Shown here: positions 47,351-59,402 of the stretch, in pieces
How the letters are laid out: every line of letters starts with the position of its first letter
Numbering within the stretch: position 1 is the first letter of the stretch
Origin: Hevea brasiliensis
Taxonomy: Eukaryota; Streptophyta; Magnoliopsida; Malpighiales; Euphorbiaceae
DNA length: 64,000 nt
Assembly (NCBI RefSeq): GCF_030052815.1
Contig: NC_079497.1
Location: 23,016,258 to 23,080,257, forward strand
Direction of reading: 5' to 3'
Position numbers and translations under genes: made by a program
The notes under the pieces: model-generated
Told to the model about the DNA's origin: nothing
Seen by the model: only the letters and a program-made list of their open reading frames with translations
The model's database searches: none

Positions 47351-48150
47351 TTAATAAGGCTATAAATTTATCTCTTTCTTCTTGGGTTGAATATTCAGTT
47401 AACTTAATGTCTTTAGTATTATCTGGTGTATCCAAATTAATAGAGATCGATTTTGATGCATCAACAAAAATAGATTCTAAATGATTATGAATGCCATGCA
47501 TATGCCCATTAGAATAAAGATCAAACAAGTAAGCAAAAGCACTAACCATACTATGAATTTTTGCCTTGAAATCTTTATCAAGTACATCAGAAATGGAAAC
47601 ATCAGTATCACTACGGTGAGCATTACAAAAGACAGACTCAAACTTAGGAGTATAACTTTAGGTGCTTCGCTTTCCATGCAATCCTTAGATTAATGGTGGT
47701 GATTTTTTTGCTCTAGCACTTTCATATTTTATAGCTCTTGATCATCTATCCAGGTAATTGCCCCCTCTTTCAAGAACTTAGGAGGCTTTGGCTCTTCTTC
47801 CTCTTCAATTGACTCATAACCTAAACCATACCTTGTGATTTGCCTTTTGATCTAAGGAAAAGTTACCAGGCCATTTACATGTTTTTTAGGCCCCTGCCAG
47901 AAAAACAACTTCATCTCTTTCTTCACAGTAGTCACTTTTGGTTCCATGAAGTTTTCATAGATCCTGGTAACTTGAAAATCAGACATTGGTAGAGCTGAAC
48001 CATCTACTTGCAATGCAACTACCTCCTCATCAAAATCGGTCCAGACATCCAAAGGACCCTTATCATAGCTAAAATTATCACAAATGTCAACAACCATTGT
48101 AGATTAAGGTTCATTGGGCTTTTGGATAGGATGGATAAAGTCAATAATTC
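47351..48150 (-). pseudogene. Protease-tail/pre-RT remnant of second Ogre-like element
   Basis: Two open stretches, 48097-47852 and 47549-47337, encode acidic linker text (VVDICDNFSYDKGPLDVWTDFDEE; DIKLTEYSTQEERDKF) separated by degraded sequence containing RYGLGYESIEEEEEPKPPKF. Position between gag and RT suits the Ogre protease-RT linker. No protease active site was found. Confidence 0.5.
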
Positions 48151-48760
48151 TATCAGGGTTATTTGGGGTAGTAGAGATCATGTAGAGACCTGGTGGAGGT
48201 GGAAAATTTAGTTAGGCATAGGGCTGGTGTGGGTATTTGGTCAGTTTTCTGGGTCGGTTATCTTTTTGGCATCAATTAGATCTTAGATATTATGCTTATG
48301 TTGGAAGCATCAGTCAGTGTCATAACCATAAGTTTGGTGGAATTGACAATATTGGTTGATATCAAAGCTAGGTGGAAGTGGATTTGGTGGTGGCTTGGGT
48401 GCTAAGAGCTGCAAGAGGTTTTGAGCTTTGAGACGCTCGAAAACTATGGATAAGGGTTGACTGAATTAGGAAAATCTCCTTGGGGTGTAAGACATAATTT
48501 GAACCTCAATAACTTTAATGTCACTTAATTGGCCTACCTCGGGTCCTCTTTCCAACATTGACTACAATTTTCTCTTCCAGCTCAAACATCTTGGCATTCA
48601 AGGTTTCATCAAGCATGACCATAGTTTCTTTAATCTTAAGTAGTGCAGGTGAAATTCTTACTAGTTTCTTCCCTTCTCTAACCCAAGTAACCTGATCAGA
48701 AGTCTCTTTGGTGTGTTTTGAGGCTATGTTTGCTAAAAAAAAATTAGGATTTAAGGGTTA
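48151..48760 (-). pseudogene. gag remnant of second Ogre-like element
   Basis: A degraded CxxH-type motif (CQFHQTYGYDTD then CFQHKHNI, near 48350-48300) resembles the Cys/His block at the end of Ogre gag. Most of gag is gone or unreadable. Confidence 0.5.
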
Positions 48761-49564
48761 ACCTAAACATGTTATGTACATAAATGCAATTCATGAATGG
48801 ACCCTTTTTTTTTTTGCCTTTACCTTTACAAAACCAAAATCGAATCATGCCAATAAAACCAAAACTAAACCAAAACCAAACCGTATAAGCTGAACTAAAG
48901 ACGGACCAAAGACTGAATCAAAACCGAAAAGGACATCTCCAGAACTAAATCTTCACCCCCTTATACCTCCAACTCTCATGTGTAGAGTAGGAAAAAAAAA
49001 TTCTATCCTAGGCTGTGGTATACTAGACACACCAATAGGGGGTGGTCCAAGATGACCTTTCCTTTATAAACAAATGATTTATATCCTTAAAGTTTAACCA
49101 TAAGTAAGCATCCTCTTGCTTAACATGGGTTTTGAAATGGACTTGGGCCTATACACACATTAGGTTTATGCATAGACCTAGGTTCATCTAAACTACTACT
49201 AGAACTTATGGTTTGAGTAGTAAGGTTATAAATCCAACACAATAAAAATCTACAGGGTACTTAGGGCTAAAATCTATGACTCATGGGCTTCATCAGGTAG
49301 GAAAAGGGGTCAACCATGCGAGAGCTTGTCCATTAAGCACAATGGCTGGAGCTGTGGCTCTTTTATATACTCGAAGGTATGGGTATGGGGTGTTAGCATT
49401 CACCAATTCGTCATAGCTCAAGTGGAACTATGGTCTCCTTGGCTAGTACTAGTGGGGCTAAAAAGGGTAAGGGTGATCCGTGTGATAGTGTAGTGCAATG
49501 TAAAAAGTTTAACAGAGGAATAATATTAGACTAATGGAAACATGTTGGAGCAACTATCCATTTA
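48761..49564 (-). other. 5' leader of second Ogre-like element
   Basis: No coding sequence is recognisable, and the ORF1 found in the first Ogre-like element is not seen here. An AACCAAAAC-rich stretch lies at 48835-48930. Confidence 0.5.
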
Positions 49565-49583
49565 GTCCCCAGTGGAGTCACCA
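49565..49583 (-). other. Primer-binding site of second Ogre-like element
   Basis: Minus strand TGGTGACTCCACTGGGGAC, three bases from the LTR, differs by two transitions from the site of the first element at 265-283. Confidence 0.82.
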
Positions 49584-49586
49584 AAC

Positions 49587-52300
49587 TATGGGAGTGGGTG
49601 GTCGTAGTAAGGCGTGAGGTGAAATATCATCCACTAGAATTATATAAAATGCATGAGGTAATACCCAGGAAAGATAGTGGAGTCACAATGGTCTCACTTA
49701 AGTACCAACTCCTTAGACAATATTTCCTAAACATGCACTTCATACAATTCTAATAGAATCAAACCACTGGTAAGTACCGTCTTCCCATAATATTACCACA
49801 ATACTAAGGATATATGCCACAAAAGGCATAGATAGACATGAGTCATCACCCGGGTGATTACCAGGATATATTCAGTATTTTTTCTGAGGGCCATGGATGG
49901 CAACTTACTCCTTGCAGAGTTTCTACAACCGTCATTGCTATAGCCCAATGTCTAGGTTTGGGATAGTGGGTACGTAAGGGGAAGGTGTTTGATATCCCTT
50001 ACGCTTGGTCTAACCTCGTCAATTCGAGTACCGGTCATCTACTAATATTTCTAGAAGTCTTGTTTATTATTTATCAATTAAACTTTATCTTAAAAATACA
50101 ATTCTAATCCTACACACGCAAGTAATTCACAAAAGAGTTGTTGTTTACAAATAGTTTTTATGCACAAGTAATTCATATTTATAGGGTTACTAATTATTTA
50201 AATGATATTTACCGGATTACTAAAATTAATTTTTTATTGAGAATTTAATTTACAAACAAATTCAATTTCAAATAACTCTAAGTTTCTATTTAACCTAATT
50301 AATTAAATTTTCACCAAGTTACCCTAAGGATAATTAAACTAAATTAATTATGTACATATGTAATTTATTCTAATATCACATAAAGCCCAAACAATTATAA
50401 CCTAATAAAGATTTTTAACATGTAAATTTATTTTACAATTACCAAGCATTAAATTAAATTTATTTTATATGCCAAGGTTAGTTTCATTTACAAATAAGAT
50501 TAATTATAATTTACCAAATATTTATTTAAATTAGTTACATACAAAAGTCAGTTAAAATAAAAAACAAAGTTATTTTTAATTTATCAAATAAAAATCCTAT
50601 TATTACTACATTTTCATACTAATAATTATTTTAGGAATTTAGAGCTACTTACTTGTTGATAATTGCAGTTGTCATTAGGGCAAGTTACCCTTAAAAAAGA
50701 GCTTTCTCTTCTAGTATGGCAATGATATCCCTGGCTTACTCCCGTTTAGCTCCACGTAAATGCTCTTTTTGGTACTTACCTTAGGGTTATTTACAAATTT
50801 TGTTTGTAATAAAAAAAATAAAGAAAACTTAAAGAAAATAAAAGCAGTAAAGAAAATAAGAAGATACTAATAATAATTCACATTTTATTCTAATTCTAGT
50901 CTCCTAAAGGGTTAAGATTCCTAATTAGTTACAACTACCTAAGGGTCCAAGTCTTCTAACATATTCCAAACACTTCATAACACTTCTTGAATTAAAAGAA
51001 CATAGAAAAATAGATCAAATATCAATTAGAACTCAAGAACATACATAAACATTCAATTCCTAGATTCTGGCAGATTGATAGTAATAAGAAATTCGATTTT
51101 TAAAAAATAGTTAAACATGCCTAAAAATCATGAAAAAATTACAGAAGACAACCAAAACATCATACAAGATCATAAAATTTATAGACCAAACAAAATCCTA
51201 GTTGAATGGTCTACACAAATCGTAAGTTTTGCAGTGATAGAATCATACTACTTTTTTGTAAAATTTTTAACTCATCAACCACAACAGATATGAACGCAAA
51301 ACCTGTAACACCCTAGGCAAATCCCACATCGACAAAACACGGGAGAGATGCTGGGTTTATAAGTTGGTGGTTCGTAACCCCTAGTGACGCATTTTAAAAC
51401 CGTGAGGGCTTCGGCCCAGAGCGGACAATATCACTAGTGGGCCGGGCCGTTACATTTGTGGTATCAGAGCCGCTCCGCGTGCAACCTTGAACGATGGTGG
51501 GGCAAACCTCAGCGAGGACGCTGAGTCCCATAAGGGGGGTGGATTGTAACACCCTAGGCAAATCCCACATCGACAAAACACGGGAGAGATGCTGGGTTTA
51601 TAAGTTGGTGGTTCGTAACCCCTAGTGACGCGTTTTAAAACCGTGAGGGCTTCGGCCCAGAGCGGACAATATCACTAGTGGGCCGGGCCGTTACAAAACC
51701 AATTGAAAAAGGTTCATAAGATTTTCAAATTAATTTTGGACAATGATTTGTGCAAAAATATTAATAAACAAGGGAGATATGGGCTTCAAAATTCAGGTAT
51801 GCTACAAATTGGATTTTGTAGGAACCCTAATTTCAAATAGCCATAACTTATAAAATACAAAAGCTTTTTCAGTGATTCTTGCACCTAAAATTAATAAAAT
51901 TTCATGTAAAATATGAATATAATTTTTTTAAAATTTTTACAGATTCATAAGATAGCAAAAAGTAATAAAAACATGAAAGACAGAAAACTGAATATGTGCA
52001 GAGTTGTGTATCCCCCAAATTAAACATGATTACATGATTCACATGAACATGCAAGATAAATTAAAAGATAAAGAATATAGAGTTAAATATTACGTGGCAT
52101 AGATTTTGAAAAGAAAATAACAAAAACTAACCTTTCAGAAATCTTGCAAGAAAATCTTTTTGGAGAAAAGAAAAGAAAAAAGAAAGAATTAAAAGAGTTT
52201 TTGAATATCTCCAAATTTTCTATAGCTCTAAAATATTTCTAAATAGTTCTGAATATTTTTGAATCTCTTTTGTTCTTCTCCTCTCTTTTTTTTTCTCCTC

Positions 52301-52344
<44 letters not shown>

Positions 52345-53382
52345 CCTTTTTTCTCCTTTTCTTCCTTTTTTCTTCCTTTGATTCTTTTTTTTTTCCTTTT
52401 TCTTGCCCCCCTTCCTTCTCCACCCTAGCAGGATGTTTATAGGGTTTTGGGAGAGAGGTGTGATAGAATTTGGAATCCTAGGGCGATAAGGTTCAGATAA
52501 CTTAAACAACTGGGATTATAGTATTTGGGTGAGATTGGCATATGGGTGAGGTGTTTCAACCAATAGGAAGAGAGAAAGAGGAGGCGACACCAATGGGGAT
52601 TGAGGAAGAGAGTGGGGTCGAGTGGGAGAGAGAGTTTGTATGGGAGAGGAAAAAAGGTGTGATAGGATTTGGAGTCCTAAGGTGATAAGGTTCAGATAAC
52701 TTAAACAACTGGGATTACAGTATTTGGGTGAGACTGGAATATGGGTGAGGTGGTTCAACCAATAGGAAGAAAGAGAGAGGAGGTGGCACCAATAGGGACT
52801 GAGGAAGAGAGTGGGGCCGAGTGGGAGAGAAAGTTTGTATGGGAGGGGAAAAGAGGTATGGTAGGATTTGGAGTCCTAGGGTTCAGATAACTTAAACAAC
52901 TGGGATTAGAAAATTTGGGTGAGATTGGGATATGGGTGAGGTATTTCAATCAATAGGAAGGGAGGGAAAGGAGGCGGCACCAATAGGGAGTGAGGAAGAT
53001 AGTGAGGCCAAGTGGGAGAGAGAGTTTATACAGGAGAGGGAGAGAGAAAATGATATTTTCTTATTTTAATTTAAAAAAAATGAAATGGATTCTATTTAAA
53101 ATTCATAATTAGGCTTTTTAGACTCATGGGGCTCAATTAAATTTAATTAGGACCATTTAAGAAGTACCCATATTAAATTTAAATAAAGCAAAATTTTCTT
53201 TAAATTTAATTAAATTAATTCCTCAAAAAAATATTTTATTATTTTTTTTCAAGATCATGCTACGGAATTAATAATTCAACTTCATGCCTCCAATTGCATC
53301 TTACAGTCATTTAATTTTTCATCATCGGTTTCCCCACAGCCTCAATGCACACTCATAATAAATCACAAAATAAGGGTCTACA
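49587..53382 (-). repeat. 5' LTR of second Ogre-like element
   Basis: It aligns with 40674-43815 throughout. It differs by the TRIM insertion (392 bp plus 5-bp duplication), by three rather than two copies of the ~190-bp unit (52440-53045), and by a CT-dinucleotide expansion at 52307-52340. Its terminal TG has become TA at 49587. Confidence 0.87.
51304..51695 (+). mobile_element. TRIM (terminal-repeat retrotransposon in miniature), 392 bp
   Basis: Two 151-bp LTRs (51304-51454 and 51545-51695) differ at one base. Each begins TGTAACACCCTAGG and ends GGGCCGTTACA. A primer-binding site TGGTATCAGAGC (51459-51470, initiator tRNA-Met type) and a polypurine tract AAGGGGGGTGGAT (51532-51544) occupy the 90-base interior. 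Target duplication AAACC (51299-51303 and 51696-51700) is perfect. It has no coding capacity and depends on proteins from another element. Confidence 0.97.
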
Positions 53383-53387
53383 ATAAT

Positions 53388-54390
53388 ATAAAAAAAATTA
53401 TATTTATATGATCTGATGCCATTATATAAATTACTTGTGAGTATAAACCTGTAAACTGATAATAAATAGGTCAGAGGTCTACCAGGTGTTTCTAATTGAC
53501 GTGAGAGAATAGTGTATCAAATTGATTAGGGAGAAAAGACTCACTTTCATAGATAATCCAATATCTTTATATAGAACATGAACAATGATTAGCTATAATA
53601 AATTAACTATATAATTATGTGAATATTATTAGTTAGTATAATTATATGAATATACTTCTATTTATAATGCATAAATATATACATTATTATATTTGACAGT
53701 CCCACCAAAATAGAAATTACTTATATTTAATCAATATTTTTTTACTTTTATTAGGTGAGACTTATAGGTATTGAACCGATTAAAGGAATCTCATAGTTAT
53801 ATCATTAAATACGATTAGACTCATAATTATCCAAAAACTTGAGTTGTTGCATTTATTATATATATTTTGAAGAGATATGTCTAATATAATTTATTTTAAC
53901 TATACATAATTAGTCCACAACTACATGTGCGAATGAGAACAACCACTTATTATGGAATCCCTTCTTCCAACCAAAAATGATTCTTGTCCCTCTAACTAAT
54001 AGGTGCATTTATTTATTTATTTAAGATGGGAGAGTGAAATACTTTTAACTACGGTACTAAGTTAGACTAGGTTTAACCAAATTAATTGAGTTAAATAAAT
54101 GAAATTTGAATTCAATTGAATCAAAAGTTTTTGGCCGTTTGATTCAGCAATTTTTAATTTGTAAATGAATGAAGAGGACTAAAACGGAAAATCCAAAAAC
54201 CTTGTTAACTTCAAATGGAGAAGGGAGTGGGTGGGAGAAAAAGAGGAACTACAATAACAATAGAAATTGATTTTTGACTTTTTTCCAGCAATGTAATATT
54301 CAAAATCCAAGTATGAATTAGGAAGAACCCGAAAAAATTCGATGGAAGCTTAAAGCACAAGGAGTAAGTTAAATCTTCAATCAATTATTA
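53388..54390. repeat. Tandem segmental duplication, copy B, right part
   Basis: It continues the duplicated segment after the Ogre-like insertion. 53915-54390 matches 39555-40130; 53400-53880 holds sequence less clearly present in copy A. No gene is seen. Confidence 0.72.
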
Positions 54391-54450
54391 TTATTATTAT
54401 TATTAAATTCACTGAATTCGAGCTTTCATAATAATAATAATAATAATACA
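54383..54450. repeat. Complementary trinucleotide arrays
   Basis: An (ATT)n run near 54387-54406 and an (AAT)n run near 54429-54449 are reverse complements separated by about 22 bases and could form a hairpin. They lie about 350 bases downstream of the phosphatase stop codon. Confidence 0.75.
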
Positions 54451-54793
54451 GAAAAATTATAGTGATAATTGGACCCAATTGCAAAATATCTGCACTTGTA
54501 CAAAACCCTGCATCCTGCTTTATTTTAAAGCTAGTTTTCACTGTCTACAGGCCAAAATGGCCGCAAAGAACCAATATTTTATACTTGAGCTGGTAACTTT
54601 GGCAGCAGTAAACAAGAATTACAACAGCATATTTATTACAATTGATGGGAATAATATTTATTAAAATGACATTTCGTGAGGCAATGAAATGCATGTATAC
54701 AAGTTTATGAATGATTAATCTACTGATTCTGACCCATTAAGAAATGGATTTGTCCATTTGCCAGAAATAATTACTCAAACGAAAATAATGAGA

Positions 54794-57122
54794 TTATGGT
54801 CCCAATAAGTGAAGGCAATCAGATATCTTGCTTGTATAATAATCTGGTTGGATAGTGCCGGAGGGATCTTCTAGAGTGGATTGATTTGTCACACCTGCAG
54901 TTTTAGCAGTTTGAAACATCATAAATGTTTATGATGTTTGGAATTTATGTTAGTTTCATTGTCAAGAAAATGAAAATTGTAAAGAAAGAGAAATCAATTC
55001 ACCTGAGAGAACAAGAAGAGTTTTGCAGCCAGCATTTTTTCCAAATAAAATGTCAGTGTCTAGTCTATCACCAACCATACACATTTTGGAGGTACTTACT
55101 TGAAATCTGCTAAGCAAAACATATTATTGAAATGTCAAAAATATGACCTTGTCAGTTTAAAACCTGCAACTCATTCTCGATGATGAGCCTCAAGGTTTCC
55201 AATCAATTAGAGATTCCAGATTCCAATATACAATACATCTAAGCAAAATAGCAAATATGATCTACAAGATAAGGGCGAATAAGAATGAACATTAGAACTT
55301 ACTTCTGCAATAAAAAATCCATCATGAAGGTTGATGGTTTTCCAACTACAATAGGCTCTCTCTCAGTTGAACCACACATTGCAGCAACCATACAACCGGC
55401 CCCTTAAATTCACATAAGATATTATAAAGCCAAGCCGTGAAAGCATGTAATTCACATGAAAGGTTAGCTTCATTACCAGGCCACTCCTGTAAATCGGTCA
55501 TATGTCCCACTGCATCGCGATTGGTAGCAATAAAGAGACACCCTGGATTCTCACGTATGCATAGGGTTCCATACCTGTCATAAAGTAACAAAGATGCAAA
55601 AGTTTAGGGCATTAATTATATAAGAAACATATATTAAAACCTATTCCTGATTTATATAAATGGCCTGAAAATTTTGCATGATTTTATCATTCTTTTCTTT
55701 GAAACTATGCAAAATATCTAAGTTAAGACCTATTCCTCTCCCACTTCTTCAACCACAGCTTAGGTGATATCCAAGGGGTAGGAACTCATTTACAGGTGGA
55801 TCCAAGCCCCAGTCCAAGATCTGAAAGCATAATCAGTCAAATGTTACCTCAGAAAATTCTTTTCAATAGGCCTAAATTTTATTGGCCCATCAGTCATTAT
55901 CAAGTTATCCCAGGTCTCCTCAACACAAATCCTACTGATGGATAAGGGGATTGCCATAGCATTTTGGTTGCAGATATTAATAGTATAAGGGCATTTATGC
56001 ATATGAATGAATTTGGAGAATGAATCTAAAAACTTATGCTCCAACCACTAATTTATCTCAGGAAAATGTTGCTTAAATACAAACTGTTGGCATCATGACT
56101 TTCCATAAGGTTGCTTGAAGATTAGCAAAGAAGTTCAAGGGCAGACCCAAGGATGTCTTATGAATTGTGATGAAATCTTTGAAACTGACTCAACATGCCA
56201 TACTCAACTAAGAAATCACAAAAAAAAAAAAAAAAACTTTTAGGTTTTTGATTAAGGAATGCTCTTTTTCTTAATCCCCTGGGAGCTAAGAGTCAGTAAA
56301 GTTTTTGCATAACCCTTCATTTTCTTTCCACAATATTTAAAGTGACCCTCGCTCAAATTTTCCAAGGGTAGATGACCAGGTTAAAATGTAGAAGAATTAT
56401 GATGGTAGGTAAAGGGAACAGGATCTCTTACTGAAGCTTGTAATAATTGATGTGTGGGTCTAGCCCAACCACAACTGCTCCAACCTGTGATACGAGTTGC
56501 ACCATTATGAATCTCAAGCAGAAAATAGTGAATAAATAGAGAAGTAAAATTTTCAAATGAATAATGGCCTAGATTATTACACTCTTATCATGTTCAAATA
56601 GGGAATTTGATTTCCACTCTGCTCTCTTTTCACCATCTTCCTGCAATAAATTTTTTCAATAGGTATGATCAGGAAGAAAATACAAGAGAAAAGGTTTTAT
56701 TGCTTGAAGCAAAAGGAAAAAGGTTTACTCTCTGCAAGGAGAGCCGAAAAGAAATCAAATACAAGCTACAACCACCAACCAAGAAAAAAATAGATAATAC
56801 TTTTTCATGTTGCAAAATGAAAGGAGCACATGCAATCACTACTGATAGGACCAGGTTGAAGGAAAAGGCAAGTATAGCAACCATAAGGCTACTAAGAAAG
56901 GCAAGCAACAAAGCCACATTCTGACATAATAATAGTTTTATAGCTTTGTAAAGCCTAATACTTCCACCATTTTTCTTTTTCTTTCTGGTGGGGCGTGAAT
57001 CCAATAGTTCTCCTAGCAGTTGATTATGCATAATTGTTCATTATGCTCTAATCCACAGCATTACAAAACAGCTAATTTCCTGAAAAACTAGCATGTAGAC
57101 AGCCCTATAATAAACAACCAAG

Positions 57123-57161
<39 letters not shown>

Positions 57162-58647
57162 TTAAATGTTTGCTTATATCTGTTAGAGACGCAATGTGGC
57201 CTCCAATAAGAAAGCTAAAAACCAGGAAACTACACATGTACCACACAGAAGCGAGGCATTAGAAGATACTAAAAGATGAAGTGTATTTTGAGAAGGATCC
57301 TGAGGTGGTAAATTTGGACTCAAAGAGATGACTCGGAAGCACCTTTCATCCTTTCTTTATATAAACATTTATAAACCCTGGCTATCATACTAGCTTAACA
57401 TCCAAATTTCAAATTTAAGAATTAGCATTGCAAAAATTCTTAAAACTCTTGCAAAATTTGAGCATCATAATTCCCAATGTTTTAATGATTGTAAAATCCA
57501 CCTAAGAGTTTTGGTAAATGTTTCTTTCTTAATTAATACATCCATAAAAAGATAACCGCAGATCACATCAGATCATAAAGAAAAGTGCATCCACAAGTCT
57601 ATCAACTCCTGGGGAAATTAAAAGACACCAGTAAGATAAGCACCAAATCACTCCTCAGGAGGGTCTAGTCCAAAAAATTTAGAGAAAGAAAATAAAAGAA
57701 AAAAAAAAAGCAATAGAAAATCAGGTACGAAAATTTGGAGGCACATACTGGGCCACCAAGGCCTGTGTATCCAGCAAGCTGCAGCTCTTCTAATATACCT
57801 TCCCCGCCTATCACATATACCTATAAAAGGAATCAATGAGAAATTACACATACAATGCTAAATGTGCGCGAAGAAATGCAACAATATATTAGTTTACAAT
57901 GACTTTGTGCAAATGACAACAGTACAACATTAGACAGTCGGACAAAAGTAGGCAAGAGGGTAGGCGAAGAGAAGCACCAACCTTCTTTTCTCGAGGAAAA
58001 TTATTGACTTTCAAGTACATAGCAGCTGCAAAAGATGAGGAGAATATCTCATCCTGAAACATTACATGCAGAGAGCAAGAAATGAGCACCAAACAGAAAT
58101 ATGGAAATTGAAATTCGATTAGGATTCATCGATTTGCATTTGAACATAACGTGCGAAATTAAAATACCCTTTTCATTGGAAATCACTATCTATCCAAATG
58201 AACAGTTAAAACGAACCTCTCTAACTGAAATACCAAGGGAATTGAACTTCTTCGCGTATTGCCTTCTTGATTTTGTGGAATTATTGGTCACAAAAACCAG
58301 CTTCTTCCCCTGAATTAACCAAAACATATTATTTCATTCACAAGCATAGATTTGCAAATCAAAAGAGACAAAGAAAGAGAAATGAAGGTAGTGGAAGATG
58401 CCTTAGAGCGAAGCATTTCAAGTGTTTGAGAAACCCCATCAATGAGCTTATCACCTTTCCAAATCACACCTAAATTCACAAATCACAACTAAGCTAACTT
58501 CAAAAACTAAAGAAACGAAGAAGAAGAAATGGGAATCAAAAGCAAAAACTGACCATCGCAATCGAAGAGAAAGGCCTCGACAGAGTCGAAGAGAGACGTG
58601 ACGTTGTGAGATGAGAGGAGCTGGGCGGCTCTTTTCGCAGTGTTCAT
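54794..58647 (-). CDS. PGLP2: Phosphoglycolate phosphatase 2-type HAD phosphatase, 11 exons
   Basis: Hydrolyses 2-phosphoglycolate (and p-nitrophenyl phosphate) in the HAD superfamily; the PGLP2 form is cytosolic, and no transit peptide is visible. Exons: 58647-58554, 58469-58402, 58309-58217, 58053-57982, 57820-57749, 56640-56581, 56484-56432, 55574-55477, 55402-55303, 55106-55003, 54894-54794. They sum to 915 nt, 304 aa, close to the Arabidopsis homologue. Motif I FDCDG (nucleophile D29, D31), motif II VTNNS (T62), motif III GKPS (K225) and motif [11 protein letters not shown] (D250, D255) are all present. All exon phases join cleanly without stops. Introns are GT-AG except intron 2 (58401-58310), which begins GC. 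Introns 5 (1108 bp) and 7 (857 bp) are the largest. The only host gene here that looks functional. Symbol assigned by recognition, not search. Confidence 0.95.
58310..58401 (-). other. GC-AG intron 2 of the phosphatase gene
   Basis: The junction reads CTCTAAG|GCATCT at the donor and TTAATTCAG|GGG at the acceptor, splicing Lys54 to Gly55. No GT donor nearby preserves the conserved protein. Confidence 0.82.
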
Positions 58648-58861
58648 TGTCCAAAAATCTGGAGAGTTTGTTAAGATTTCACAGAGAATAATATTACAGA
58701 GTAAATGCAAAGGCCTTGTTTTTTCTGCCTTCTCAGGCTCAGCTTTTGTTGAACGCTTGGAAATTCGAATATTCTATGCAACTTATTTCATCACGTGCGG
58801 TCTTCCTTTTCTAGAAAAAGTCAGCCTCTCGTTTTCAACTAGCCGTTTTGAATTTCGATAG
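58648..58861 (-). promoter_or_regulatory. Phosphatase 5' UTR and proximal promoter with G-box
   Basis: A palindromic G-box core CACGTG lies at 58792-58797, about 145 bases before the ATG. G-boxes bind bZIP and bHLH factors and are common in light-regulated plant promoters. No convincing TATA box at a fixed distance was identified. Confidence 0.45.
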
Positions 58862-59402
58862 TGTATTTCACGAATTATTTATTAATTTATTTTAATAATC
58901 TAATTAAATTGTAATTTTATTTGAAGTGTTAATATATTAATTTTTAATAATAATTAATATAATTTTATATTTCATAATATATTATTTAATTTTAAATTTT
59001 AAAATAAATTGATTGATAAATTATTTTATTTTTTCTTCAAATTAGTTTTTATATACCAATAAAAGGATAAACAAACTTTTAAATTTTCAATATATGAAAT
59101 GTTTTTAAATAGATTTTATAAATAATTTTTAATAAATAATTACTTAAATATATATTTTAGTATATTTTTAAAAAATAATTCACTCTTCTCATTCTAACTC
59201 AAATTTTAATTAAAAAATATTATTTTTTAATAATTATTTTTTAGTATAAAATTAGATTTTAACTGTTAAAATTCAAAAATATTTAAATACAAAGTTGATT
59301 TTTATTTTAAGTGTTAATATATAACTTTTTTAATAGTAATTGTTACAATTTTGTATTTCATAATACATTATTTAATTTTAAATTTAAAAGTTTAAATTAA
59401 TT
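58862..59402. other. AT-rich intergenic DNA
   Basis: Very AT-rich, with words similar to other AT-rich spacers in the window (for example a repeated TTAATATATT-like opening at 58925 and 59315). Nothing coding. Confidence 0.5.

Larger units (their letters stand above)
40674..53382 (-). mobile_element. Second Ogre-like retrotransposon, internally deleted, 12.7 kb
   Basis: LTRs at 40674-43815 and 49587-53382 are flanked by the perfect 5-bp duplication ATAAT (40669-40673 and 53383-53387). The primer-binding site (49565-49583) and polypurine tract (43816-43830) place the sense on the minus strand. Internal text includes gag CxxH-type, protease-tail, RT N-terminal, archaeal-type RNase H and integrase remnants. 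Reverse transcriptase proper and first RNase H are deleted, and ORF1 is not found. It must have moved with proteins supplied in trans, or been deleted after insertion. Confidence 0.9.

Noticed and set aside
51394..51576. 60-residue minus-strand frame
   Set aside because: Lies within the noncoding TRIM element, spanning both its LTR and interior.
56607..57031. Two open frames, one on each strand
   Set aside because: They fall mainly in intron 5 of the phosphatase gene; the real exon 6 is 56581-56640.
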